A stretch of 5,339 nt of DNA from Actinomycetota bacterium (GTDB lineage: Bacteria > Actinomycetota > Humimicrobiia > Humimicrobiales > Humimicrobiaceae). A program made the position numbers and the translations under genes. The stretch spans positions 1 to 5,339 of the forward strand of contig JAQVJB010000100.1 in the NCBI GenBank assembly GCA_028695395.1. Reading direction: 5' to 3'. The notes beneath the pieces were generated by a model. It searched no databases. It was not told the origin of the DNA and was given only the letters and a program-made list of their open reading frames with translations. This document shows positions 1-5,339 of this stretch, one piece after another. Positions within the stretch are counted from its first letter, which is position 1, and each line of letters begins with the position of its first letter.

Positions 1-473
1 ATCTTAACCTGATCTACTCCAATTACTTTCTGGTCTACAGGTTCAACTGAAAGATGCCTGCTGCCTGGAACATTGCCTGATTCCCATCCGACAACAGCAA
101 TGCCTGCGTCCATAGCTTTTTTTGCCACTGAAGCAATCGATTGAGGGTCATTAGCTACATAAGTAATACCATCAACTTTCTGTGCAATAAGCTGCTCCAT
201 TATTTCTATCTGACCCTCTGGAGTCGGTTGTTCAGGGCCTCTGAATATTGATTCATCCCCTAATTCCGCTGCAGCTTCGTCCCAGCCTTTTTTAATAGCA
301 TCAAAAAAAGGATTGCCTATATTCTTTACTACCAAAGCAATTTTAAGGCCACCTTCCTGTGCTGCGCCAGCTTCATCTGTAGCAGCAGTTTCTGTTTTGC
401 ATCCTATCCCAAAAGATAGTGTTAAAACAATACATACAATAAGGAAAGCAAAAATCATTACTTTTCTCTTCAT
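1..473 (-). CDS. Sugar ABC transporter substrate-binding lipoprotein (CUT2, RhaS/LsrB-like), N-terminal part
   Basis: This is the receptor that captures the substrate outside the membrane and delivers it to the permease pair. The 3' end runs off the left edge, so only 157 codons are visible of a family usually about 320-360 residues long. The ATG at 473-471 is set by a strong AGGAGG four bases upstream. Residues 1-24 form a signal peptide: KRK, a hydrophobic core, then FGIGC with Cys25 as the likely lipidated residue. Gly at -3 makes the lipobox imperfect. A polar Ala/Thr/Glu-rich linker (26-42) precedes the first lobe, which starts at LKIALVVKN. Family features are NPFFDAIKKG (54-63), GPEQPTPEGQIEIM (79-92), IAQKVDGI (96-103), ANDP (107-110) and GWES (129-132). 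The GP-x-x-PT-x-x-GQ-x-x-x-I pattern and Lys50 recall LsrB/RhaS proteins more than ribose receptors. Position 131 is Glu where LsrB, as I recall it, has the ligand-contacting Asp116. Family assignment is firm; the substrate is not known. Confidence 0.93.
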   Translation of the reverse strand, partial: MKRKVMIFAFLIVCIVLTLSFGIGCKTETAATDEAGAAQEGGLKIALVVKNIGNPFFDAIKKGWDEAAAELGDESIFRGPEQPTPEGQIEIMEQLIAQKVDGITYVANDPQSIASVAKKAMDAGIAVVGWESGNVPGSRHLSVEPVDQKVIGVDQVK

Positions 474-537
474 GTATCCTCCTCTCTTATGATAAATTAT
501 TTATTAATTGCATGAATAGCCGCCAAGAAATCTATTT
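474..537 (-). promoter_or_regulatory. 64-bp gap with strong Shine-Dalgarno before the binding-protein gene
   Basis: This is the only sizeable gap inside the operon after the regulator. Its 3' end (transcript sense) carries AGGAGG at 483-478, four bases before the ATG, which is the best ribosome-binding site in the window. A stronger site here fits the usual need for excess receptor over the membrane complex. The rest is very AT-rich and includes small AT-only inverted repeats (492-504, 495-509), which are too weak to call a terminator. I see no convincing separate promoter. Confidence 0.7.
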
Positions 538-1527
538 CTATTGCCGAAGCGGCTTCAGTTTTGAGAAATTTTTTACAATATTATTGATAAGAATAGATAA
601 AATCAGCAGAGCGCCTGAAATTATTAACATTATCTGCCCCGGAATATTATTAAGCCCAAGGCCATATCTTATCGTGCCTATCAGGAATATTGATATAATT
701 ACACCAGGCATAGTCCCTATTCCTCCGGATATCATAACTCCGCCCAGGATAACGATGGTTATTATTTCCAGTTCGAATCCTGTTGCTAGATTTGGCCTGG
801 TATTTCCTATTCTGGCAGTCAAAAACATTGCAGCAAAACTAGATATAAAGCCTGAAAGGGTAAATAGAATCAATTTTATTTTTTTAACCGGTATTCCTGA
901 TGCAAAACAGGAATTTTCATTCCATCCTATCGCATATATCATTCTACCCATGAAAGTTTTGTGAAGAACCAGAGAAAATACTATGGCAAGTACGATAAAA
1001 ACAACAAGAGGAAATGGTATCTTTGTGCTGCCGATATAACCCTGACCAAGATAAGTAAACTTTTCTGTAAAACCACTGACTGCTTTATCTCCAAGGATTA
1101 CATAAGAAATCCCTCTGTAAAATGAAAAGGTTGCAAGAGTTATTATCATAGATGGCAGAGAAAGCCTGGTTATTATAAATCCGTTTAAAAAACCGCAAAA
1201 AGTTCCTGCAAGCATGCCCAGCAGTACAGATACCCATATATTTATTCCTGACTGAAAGCTTACAGCCATTACTACTGATGACAGGCTCATCGTTGATGCA
1301 ACTGAAAGATCGATATTACCCGTAATGATTATAAGCGTCATAATAAGGGCAACCAGGCCCTTTTCCATAAAAATGAAAGTCATATCCAGTATGCTTTGAG
1401 CATTAAGATAATAAGGTGTAGTAAAGCTCATTAAGATATTGAAAATTATAAATATAAGAAACAACATTGTTTCCCATCTGGAAAACACTGATTTAAAACG
1501 ATTGTTCTTTTTTACCATGTCCATCAT
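538..1527 (-). CDS. CUT2 sugar ABC transporter permease 2 (RhaQ/LsrD-like)
   Basis: This is one half of the membrane channel. The protein has 329 residues, close to the usual CUT2 permease length (E. coli LsrD is 330 as I recall). It is strongly hydrophobic, with roughly eight to ten membrane segments between residues 21 and 318. Family landmarks are TGNIDLSVAS (69-78), NGFIITRLSLPSMIITLAT (115-133), the cytoplasmic coupling loop GRMIYAIGWNENSCFASGI (194-212), ARIGNTRPNLATGFELE (238-254) and LGGVMISGGIGT (261-272). FMEKGLVALIMTLIIITGNIDLS (53-75) and GNTRPN are features I associate with rhamnose-type RhaQ permeases. The start is the first ATG of MMDM, one base after the stop of permease 1. 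Its Shine-Dalgarno is weak (GAAAG-rich), so translation is probably coupled to the gene before it. An internal start at Met2 or Met4 would barely change the protein. Function by family is firm; the transported compound is not. Confidence 0.94.
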   Translation of the reverse strand: MMDMVKKNNRFKSVFSRWETMLFLIFIIFNILMSFTTPYYLNAQSILDMTFIFMEKGLVALIMTLIIITGNIDLSVASTMSLSSVVMAVSFQSGINIWVSVLLGMLAGTFCGFLNGFIITRLSLPSMIITLATFSFYRGISYVILGDKAVSGFTEKFTYLGQGYIGSTKIPFPLVVFIVLAIVFSLVLHKTFMGRMIYAIGWNENSCFASGIPVKKIKLILFTLSGFISSFAAMFLTARIGNTRPNLATGFELEIITIVILGGVMISGGIGTMPGVIISIFLIGTIRYGLGLNNIPGQIMLIISGALLILSILINNIVKNFSKLKPLRQ

Positions 1528-1528
1528 T

Positions 1529-2554
1529 TTATATCTGCTTTCTTTCTTTCAATGCTTTATTTATATTCCTGGCAAGAACAGCGTCAATGATAACGGCTAC
1601 CAGAATGATTCCTCCGTTGATTGCCAGTTTCCAGAATGGAGATACTCCGATAAGATTTAAAGAACTGTTAATCGCACCTATAAGAATTGCGCCAAAAAGT
1701 ACTCCCCATATTGACCCGGAACCGCCGGCAACAGCTACTCCTCCCAGGATTACTGCAGTAATCGTTGTGAATTCAAATCCTGAAGCTGAATCTGTCTGTG
1801 CTGAAGTATACCTTGCAACCCATAAAACTCCTGCCATTCCAACAAGTATCCCTGTAATTACATAAGTAAGAAAAATTGTCTTTTTTACATTGATTCCTAT
1901 GATTTTTGCGCTTTCAGGACTACTTCCGGTCGCATATATTTCCCTACCAGTTGTGGTGTGATTCAAGAAATAATAAAAAATCAGATAAACTATAATAGTA
2001 ATAAGTATTAAATTCGGTATCTTTAAGAACGTTCCTCTTGCAAAATTCTTAAAAGCTTCCGGCAGCTTGTCTGCGCCGACCCATTGTCCGCCATTTATCT
2101 GGTAATTGATTATAAAAGTAAGCCCCCTGAAGATATTCATAGTACCGAGAGTAGCAATAATGGGAGGAATATTCCCTTTAACAATTAATACGCCATTAAG
2201 AGCTCCCATAGCTGCTCCGATAATCATTCCTATAAGTATTGCCAGCAAGGGATTGAAATTCGCAGTATCTTTTATTATCAAAGCCACTATCATCCCAGAT
2301 AAGCCGATACCTGCACCGACAGAGATATCAATACCTCTTGTAAGTATCACCATCATCTGCCCTACAGCAACTATTGCAAGAATTGCAGTATCAAGCGCAA
2401 TATCATATAAATTATCAAGACTGATAAAAACAGGATTTATCAAAGATATTACCAGAGAAAAAACAATTAAAAATCCAAGTATGCTTATTTCTCTTATGCT
2501 CGCAAATTTTACAACTAAACTGCCGGATGTGTTTGAATTTCTTTTATCAACCAT
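1529..2554 (-). CDS. CUT2 sugar ABC transporter permease 1 (RhaP/LsrC-like)
   Basis: This is the other half of the membrane channel, distinct in sequence from permease 2, so the transporter is a heterodimer. With the start at 2554 it has 341 residues (MVDKRNSN...); E. coli LsrC is 342 as I recall. The frame stays open upstream to 2647, but that extension lies inside the ATPase gene and has no ribosome-binding site. The chosen ATG has GGA seven bases upstream and overlaps the ATPase stop by 8 bp, typical of translational coupling. Membrane segments lie roughly at 23-39, 57-71, 84-94, 102-125, 130-149, 180-197, 227-246, 265-278, 282-299 and 310-327. Landmarks are LTRGIDISVG (71-80), PPIIATLGT (130-138), coupling loop GREIYATGSSPESAKIIGI (203-221), GVLWVARYTSAQTD (242-255) and GVSPFWKLAI (303-312). 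The last two recall RhaP. Another start at 2566 (MEIQ) lacks a Shine-Dalgarno. Confidence 0.94.
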   Translation of the reverse strand: MVDKRNSNTSGSLVVKFASIREISILGFLIVFSLVISLINPVFISLDNLYDIALDTAILAIVAVGQMMVILTRGIDISVGAGIGLSGMIVALIIKDTANFNPLLAILIGMIIGAAMGALNGVLIVKGNIPPIIATLGTMNIFRGLTFIINYQINGGQWVGADKLPEAFKNFARGTFLKIPNLILITIIVYLIFYYFLNHTTTGREIYATGSSPESAKIIGINVKKTIFLTYVITGILVGMAGVLWVARYTSAQTDSASGFEFTTITAVILGGVAVAGGSGSIWGVLFGAILIGAINSSLNLIGVSPFWKLAINGGIILVAVIIDAVLARNINKALKERKQI

Positions 2555-4067
2555 TTGTATTTCCATTTGTTTTATTAATATTAGATAGTGCTGCTTCCAA
2601 TATTTTTTCCTGATTGGCCTCTGCTCTTGAAAAGAAACCGGTAACAAGGCCTTCGTGCATTATTAAGATATTGTCACTCATTCCGATTATTTCAGGCAGG
2701 TCGGAAGAAATCATTAAAACACAGTTTCCTTTAACAGCAAGTTCACTTATAAATCTATGTACTGAAGCTTTGGCTCCAACATCAATACCTTTTGTAGGCT
2801 CATCAAAAATAAATATCTTTGTTTTGGTTGCAAGCCATTTAGCAAGCGACACCTTTTGTTTATTGCCCCCACTTAAATTCATGACCTTCTGGTCAATGCC
2901 TGATGCTTTTATTTCAAGAATATCAACAAATTTATTTGTTAATTCCTTTTCAGCTTCTGAATCCAGCCATGTAAATTTACTTATTTTTCTTAAAATAGGC
3001 AGGGAAATATTGGAAACAAGATTCATGCCGAGTATTATGCCTTCTTCGTCCCTGTTTTCAGGTATATAAGCTATGCCATTTTCAATAGCCTGGGAAGGAG
3101 TAAGCCTATTTAATTTTTGTCCTTCTAAAAACACCTCTCCGCTATCATAAGGGTCCATTCCGAAAATAGCTTTCGCTAATTCTGTCCTACCTGAGCCTAT
3201 CAAGCCATATAAACCAAGTATTTCGCCTTCATGAAGAGAAAAATTTACATCTTTGAAAGCACCTTTTTTTGAAAGGTTTTTAACACTTAAAATCTCCTCT
3301 TTTATTTCAGCCTCAATTTTAGGGTATAAATTATCAACTTTACGTCCGACCATCATTTGGATTAGATCATCCTTTGTTACTTCTTCTATGTCTTTAGTAC
3401 CTATGCATTTCCCATCTCTCAGCACTGTAAGTCTGTCAGTAACTCTGAATATATCTTCAATCCTGTGCGATATGAATATTACTGATACTCCTGAATTTTT
3501 TAACTGGGCTATTATTTCGAACAATTTTTCTGATTCGGAAATACTAAGGGCAGATGTGGGTTCATCCATTATAATTATTTTGGATTTAATGGAAAGTGCT
3601 TTGGCAATTTCAACCATCTGCCTTTCAGCAAGACTTAGAGTCCTTATTTTCTGTTTTGGATTCAGATCAATATTGAGTTCTTTCATCAGATTATCTGTTT
3701 TTTTATAAAGACTGCGCCAGGATATCTTCCTAGTGTATTTGTTATAGGCCTGATGTCCCATAAATATATTTTCTGCAATATTAAGATCTGGAAATATCGC
3801 AGGCTCCTGGTAAATGGCAGCAATACCTTTATTTATTGATTCAATGGGACTAGACCATACGGTATCTTTATCTTCATAAATTATTTTTCCGCTTGTTAAG
3901 GAATAAACTCCCGTAATGATTTTAATCAAAGTTGATTTACCGGCACCGTTTTCACCGATAATTGAATGGACTTCCCCGTATTTCAATGAAAAATCTACAT
4001 CATCCAGAGCAGGGCCTCCGGAAAAAATCTTTGTTATGTTTTTTAATTCTAAAATATATTCAGACAT
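2547..4067 (-). CDS. CUT2 sugar ABC transporter ATP-binding protein, two fused ATPase domains (RbsA/RhaT/LsrA type)
   Basis: This cytoplasmic protein drives import by ATP hydrolysis. Its 506 residues hold two ABC domains, as in RbsA (about 501) and LsrA (511). Domain 1 has Walker A GENGAGKST (38-46), Q-loop Gln87 in YQEP, signature LSLAERQ (144-150, the LSxAE variant usual here), Walker B IIIMDEP (164-170, Glu169) and His201. Domain 2 has a degenerate Walker A GLIGSGRTE (288-296, Arg294 for Lys), signature LSGGNKQ (398-404), Walker B IFIFDEP (418-424) and Ser455 where the switch His would be. Such asymmetry is normal in CUT2 ATPases. YQEPAIFPDLNIAENIF (86-102) resembles the QEPxxFPxL motif of rhamnose/AI-2 ATPases rather than the RbsA form. 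The ATG has AGGA five bases upstream (4076-4073). It starts 26 bp after the repressor stop, and its TGA lies inside the start region of permease 1. Confidence 0.96.
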   Translation of the reverse strand: MSEYILELKNITKIFSGGPALDDVDFSLKYGEVHSIIGENGAGKSTLIKIITGVYSLTSGKIIYEDKDTVWSSPIESINKGIAAIYQEPAIFPDLNIAENIFMGHQAYNKYTRKISWRSLYKKTDNLMKELNIDLNPKQKIRTLSLAERQMVEIAKALSIKSKIIIMDEPTSALSISESEKLFEIIAQLKNSGVSVIFISHRIEDIFRVTDRLTVLRDGKCIGTKDIEEVTKDDLIQMMVGRKVDNLYPKIEAEIKEEILSVKNLSKKGAFKDVNFSLHEGEILGLYGLIGSGRTELAKAIFGMDPYDSGEVFLEGQKLNRLTPSQAIENGIAYIPENRDEEGIILGMNLVSNISLPILRKISKFTWLDSEAEKELTNKFVDILEIKASGIDQKVMNLSGGNKQKVSLAKWLATKTKIFIFDEPTKGIDVGAKASVHRFISELAVKGNCVLMISSDLPEIIGMSDNILIMHEGLVTGFFSRAEANQEKILEAALSNINKTNGNTNG

Positions 4068-4093
4068 ATCTATCCTGTTGAAAATAATAATCT
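4068..4093 (-). promoter_or_regulatory. 26-bp regulator/ATPase junction with good Shine-Dalgarno
   Basis: This short spacer between the repressor stop (4096-4094) and the ATPase ATG (4067) carries CAGGATAGAT directly before the start, with AGGA at 4076-4073 and a five-base spacer. There is no hairpin plus T-run, so transcription should continue from the regulator into the transporter. The site is clearly stronger than that of the repressor, which would give less repressor than transporter from the same mRNA. Confidence 0.65.
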
Positions 4094-5119
4094 TTATTTT
4101 TTACATTTAAATGCTGATTTACGAACTATAAGTTTTGAATCCAGATTGACAATATTATTTTTAATATCATGCCTGTTTTTGATGATATTAATTATCATTT
4201 CCATTGCGCACTCGCCCATTTTTTCTTTTGGCTGTTCAATTGTCGTAAGAGGAGGGTCCAGAAATGCACTTAACAGTAAATTATCAAAACCTACCAGGGA
4301 TATATCCTCTGGTATGCTGCATCCTTTTTCTTTTAAAAAATTATAAACACCAGCGGCAACATTATCCGTGACAGTCATTATTGCCGTCGGTAATTTTTTT
4401 TCAACGTAAAATTTTTTACAGCACTCATATGTAATCCCCATTTCATCCATAGAATATTGTTTAATTTTTAATACTTTTTCAGGTGAAAATTCCAAACCAT
4501 TCTGGACCAATCCCTGCTTATAGCCTTCAAATCTATCTTTAACAGTACTCCTGTTTTCGAACTCAAAAGTAACGTATCCGATATCCTTATGGCCTAAAGA
4601 TACCAGATAATCAACGCCTGATTTTGCTGCTTCAAAATTATCGATAAGTACTGAAGGTATATCCTCGCTTATTTTTCTTGCAACAAGGACGATGGGAAAA
4701 TTTTCTTTATGCAATTCTTTTATGCAGTCCCTATTATCAAGCCCGCTTACAAATATTGCTCCATCGACATATTGGCTTTTTAAACTTTCTATTAGCCTGC
4801 TTTCTTCTTCACTGTTATAAAAAGTATTGACGATGATAATATGAAAATCATTTTTATTGGCTATTTTATTTACTCCTAAAAGAATTTGTGAAAAAAACTG
4901 GCTGGCAATGTTCGGAATAAAAACAGCTATCGTATTTAGGGACTTCCTTCTTAAACCTTTTGCCAATGCACTTGGCTTATAGCCAATTTCAGAAGCAATT
5001 GCAAAGATTTTTTCTTTTGTCTCCTTTTTAACATACCTGGAGTCATTTAATGCGTGGGAAACTGTTGAAATTGATACGCCGCAAACTTTTGCTACATCTT
5101 TTATATTGTATCTAGCCAT
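4094..5119 (-). CDS. LacI/GalR-family transcriptional repressor of the operon
   Basis: This is a sugar-sensing DNA-binding repressor, 341 residues, full length for the family (E. coli PurR is also 341). The helix-turn-helix is at about 5-25: IKDVAKVCGVSISTVSHALN, with Ile17, Ser18 and His22 at the base-reading positions. His22 replaces the common Arg and matches PurR as I recall it. The hinge helix at about 48-58 (KPSALAKGLRR) includes the minor-groove leucine Leu56. The effector domain begins at NTIAVFIPN (62-70) and shows VDGAIFVSG (118-126), LGHKDIGYV (175-183), DRFEGY (195-200), VTDNVAAG (250-257), GFDN (277-280) and PPLTTIEQP (289-297). Arg196 and Asp279 fall at the usual ligand-contacting positions. 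The ATG lacks a clear Shine-Dalgarno, suggesting modest synthesis. It is the first gene of the operon, and two LacI-type palindromes sit on the promoter in front of it, so autoregulation is likely. The effector is unknown; the imported sugar or its phosphate is the natural guess. Confidence 0.95.
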   Translation of the reverse strand: MARYNIKDVAKVCGVSISTVSHALNDSRYVKKETKEKIFAIASEIGYKPSALAKGLRRKSLNTIAVFIPNIASQFFSQILLGVNKIANKNDFHIIIVNTFYNSEEESRLIESLKSQYVDGAIFVSGLDNRDCIKELHKENFPIVLVARKISEDIPSVLIDNFEAAKSGVDYLVSLGHKDIGYVTFEFENRSTVKDRFEGYKQGLVQNGLEFSPEKVLKIKQYSMDEMGITYECCKKFYVEKKLPTAIMTVTDNVAAGVYNFLKEKGCSIPEDISLVGFDNLLLSAFLDPPLTTIEQPKEKMGECAMEMIINIIKNRHDIKNNIVNLDSKLIVRKSAFKCKK

Positions 5120-5152
5120 TTTCTGATTTAGATAATTTATAAAATTTAATTA

Positions 5153-5168
5153 TACGAAACGTTTTCTA
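5153..5168 (-). promoter_or_regulatory. LacI-family operator, promoter-distal copy
   Basis: On the minus strand this reads TAGAAAACGTTTCGTA, a 16-bp imperfect palindrome centred on the CG typical of LacI/GalR operators, with a perfect AAACGTTT core (5157-5164). Twelve of 16 positions obey the symmetry. It matches the neighbouring operator at 13 of 16 positions (consensus TAGAAAWCGWTTCSTA) and shares its last two bases with it. It lies just downstream of the expected transcription start, where a bound repressor would block initiation or escape. That the gene 4094-5119 product binds here is inference from position and family. Confidence 0.72.
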
Positions 5169-5182
5169 GGAATCGATTTCTA
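5167..5182 (-). promoter_or_regulatory. LacI-family operator, promoter-proximal copy
   Basis: On the minus strand this reads TAGAAATCGATTCCTA, a 16-bp palindrome with 14 of 16 symmetric positions and a perfect AATCGATT core centred on CG. It begins at the last base of the -10 hexamer and covers the expected transcription start near 5175, so binding should exclude RNA polymerase. The repeat of the same half-site TAGAAA in the adjacent palindrome makes chance unlikely even in AT-rich DNA. Confidence 0.8.
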
Positions 5183-5210
5183 TAATAATTCACATTATTT
5201 TTTTTGTCAA
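5182..5210 (-). promoter_or_regulatory. Sigma-A/sigma-70-type promoter of the operon
   Basis: The -35 box TTGACA (5210-5205) is a perfect consensus match. It is followed by a 17-bp spacer and the -10 box TATTAT (5187-5182, five of six). The run of A residues after the -35 box and the AT-rich DNA upstream could aid polymerase binding. Transcription should begin near 5174-5176, giving a leader of about 55 bases before the repressor ATG. The promoter is intrinsically strong, consistent with control by repression rather than activation. Confidence 0.82.
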
Positions 5211-5232
5211 TATGGTTTTTTATTTTTATATT
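5204..5232 (+). promoter_or_regulatory. Possible divergent promoter (tentative)
   Basis: On the plus strand TTGTCA (5204-5209, five of six) is followed after 17 bp by TATATT (5227-5232, five of six). Its -35 box is on the opposite strand of the operon's own -35 box, so the two promoters would share the same bases. It would fire to the right, towards a gene outside the window. The DNA here is so AT-rich that a chance match is quite possible. Confidence 0.3.
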
Positions 5233-5339
5233 ATTCAGAGAAAATAAGCTATCTCTTTCCTTTTAAATAAACATCACTATAACTAAAAAGATATCTGGCT
5301 GCGGCAAATGACAAGCTTAAAAATAACTAGACAGCATAA
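5211..5339. other. Intergenic region upstream of the operon promoter, no supported gene
   Basis: This AT-rich stretch runs to the right edge. All minus-strand frames are interrupted by stops. A plus-strand ATG at 5308 stays open only for ten codons to the edge and has no ribosome-binding site. I see no strong hairpin followed by a T-run, no further copy of the TAGAAA-type operator and no tRNA-like fold. It probably contains the upstream flank, and perhaps the leader, of a neighbouring gene beyond the window. Confidence 0.5.

Noticed and set aside
492..509. AT-only inverted repeats before the receptor gene as a terminator or operator
   Set aside because: They have stems of five to six A/T pairs with very short loops, no GC pairs and no T-run, and they lack the CG-centred TAGAAA pattern of the operon operators.
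512..964. Plus-strand open frame of 150 codons over permease 2
   Set aside because: It lies antisense to a clearly conserved permease, and its Ile/Pro-rich product is the mirror of hydrophobic permease codons. It has no ribosome-binding site and no recognisable domain.
2106..2588. Plus-strand open frame of 160 codons over permease 1 (and a 92-codon one at 1587-1865)
   Set aside because: Both are shadows of the permease coding sequence with the same Ile/Pro-rich composition and no family signature.
2555..2647. N-terminal extension of permease 1 to 372 residues
   Set aside because: The extension is read from ATPase coding sequence in another frame and lacks a Shine-Dalgarno at its ATG. The ATG at 2554 gives the family-typical length.
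2614..3708. Plus-strand open frames of about 150 codons each over the ATPase (2614-3069, 3253-3708)
   Set aside because: They are antisense to conserved ATPase motifs, Ser/Ile/Leu-rich, with no domain or start signal.
2547..4067. Degenerate second Walker A (Arg294) and Ser455 for His as a sign of a broken ATPase
   Set aside because: This asymmetry is standard in the second domain of RbsA/RhaT/LsrA-type ATPases, so it is not a defect.
5149..5154. Perfect TATAAT on the minus strand inside the leader of the repressor gene
   Set aside because: No -35-like hexamer stands 16-18 bp upstream and there is no TG extension. Such hexamers are expected by chance in this AT-rich DNA.
5308..5339. Start of a divergent plus-strand gene (MTSLKITRQH...)
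   Set aside because: Only ten codons are visible before the edge, with no ribosome-binding site and no recognisable sequence.
5226..5339. Minus-strand open stretch with protein-like residues (FAAARYLFSYSDVYLKGKR) that could be the tail of an upstream gene
   Set aside because: An in-frame stop lies just upstream of it near the right edge, so it is not a continuing reading frame. A decayed gene remnant cannot be shown.

Overview
The window is AT-rich and carries one leftward (minus-strand) transcription unit that covers nearly all of it. The layout is that of a carbohydrate-uptake ABC transporter of the CUT2 (ribose/rhamnose/AI-2) type with its own LacI-family regulator. The AT bias, frequent ATA and AGA codons, purine-rich Shine-Dalgarno sequences, a near-consensus sigma-A-type promoter and a lipoprotein-type binding protein suggest a low-GC bacterium, such as a clostridial or other AT-rich thermophile or anaerobe lineage. 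The sequence alone does not settle the phylum.

From right to left, in transcription order: (1) bases 5120-5339 are intergenic. They hold a promoter with a perfect TTGACA -35 box, a 17-bp spacer and TATTAT as -10. Two overlapping LacI-type palindromes (5167-5182 and 5153-5168) cover the expected transcription start. (2) 4094-5119 encodes a complete 341-residue LacI-family repressor. (3) 2547-4067 encodes a 506-residue tandem-domain sugar ABC ATPase. (4) 1529-2554 and (5) 538-1527 encode two different membrane permeases. (6) 1-473 encodes the first 157 residues of the substrate-binding lipoprotein, which is cut by the left edge.

The genes are packed as one operon: 26 bp between regulator and ATPase, an 8-bp overlap between ATPase and permease 1, 1 bp between the permeases, and 64 bp with a strong ribosome-binding site before the binding protein. 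The expected assembly is a lipid-anchored or periplasmic receptor delivering substrate to a heterodimeric permease powered by the double-domain ATPase. The repressor probably binds the tandem operators and releases them when it senses the imported compound or a derivative.

The order ATPase-permease-permease-receptor matches lsrACDB of the enterobacterial AI-2 system. By recalled sequence features the permeases and ATPase resemble the rhamnose (RhaT/RhaP/RhaQ) branch at least as much. The substrate therefore stays open: L-rhamnose, another deoxysugar, or an AI-2-like compound. No catabolic enzyme is in the window to decide it. I see no CRISPR array, mobile element, RNA gene or clearly novel system. 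The most informative parts are the tandem operator/promoter architecture and the mismatch between gene order, regulator family and binding-site residues.
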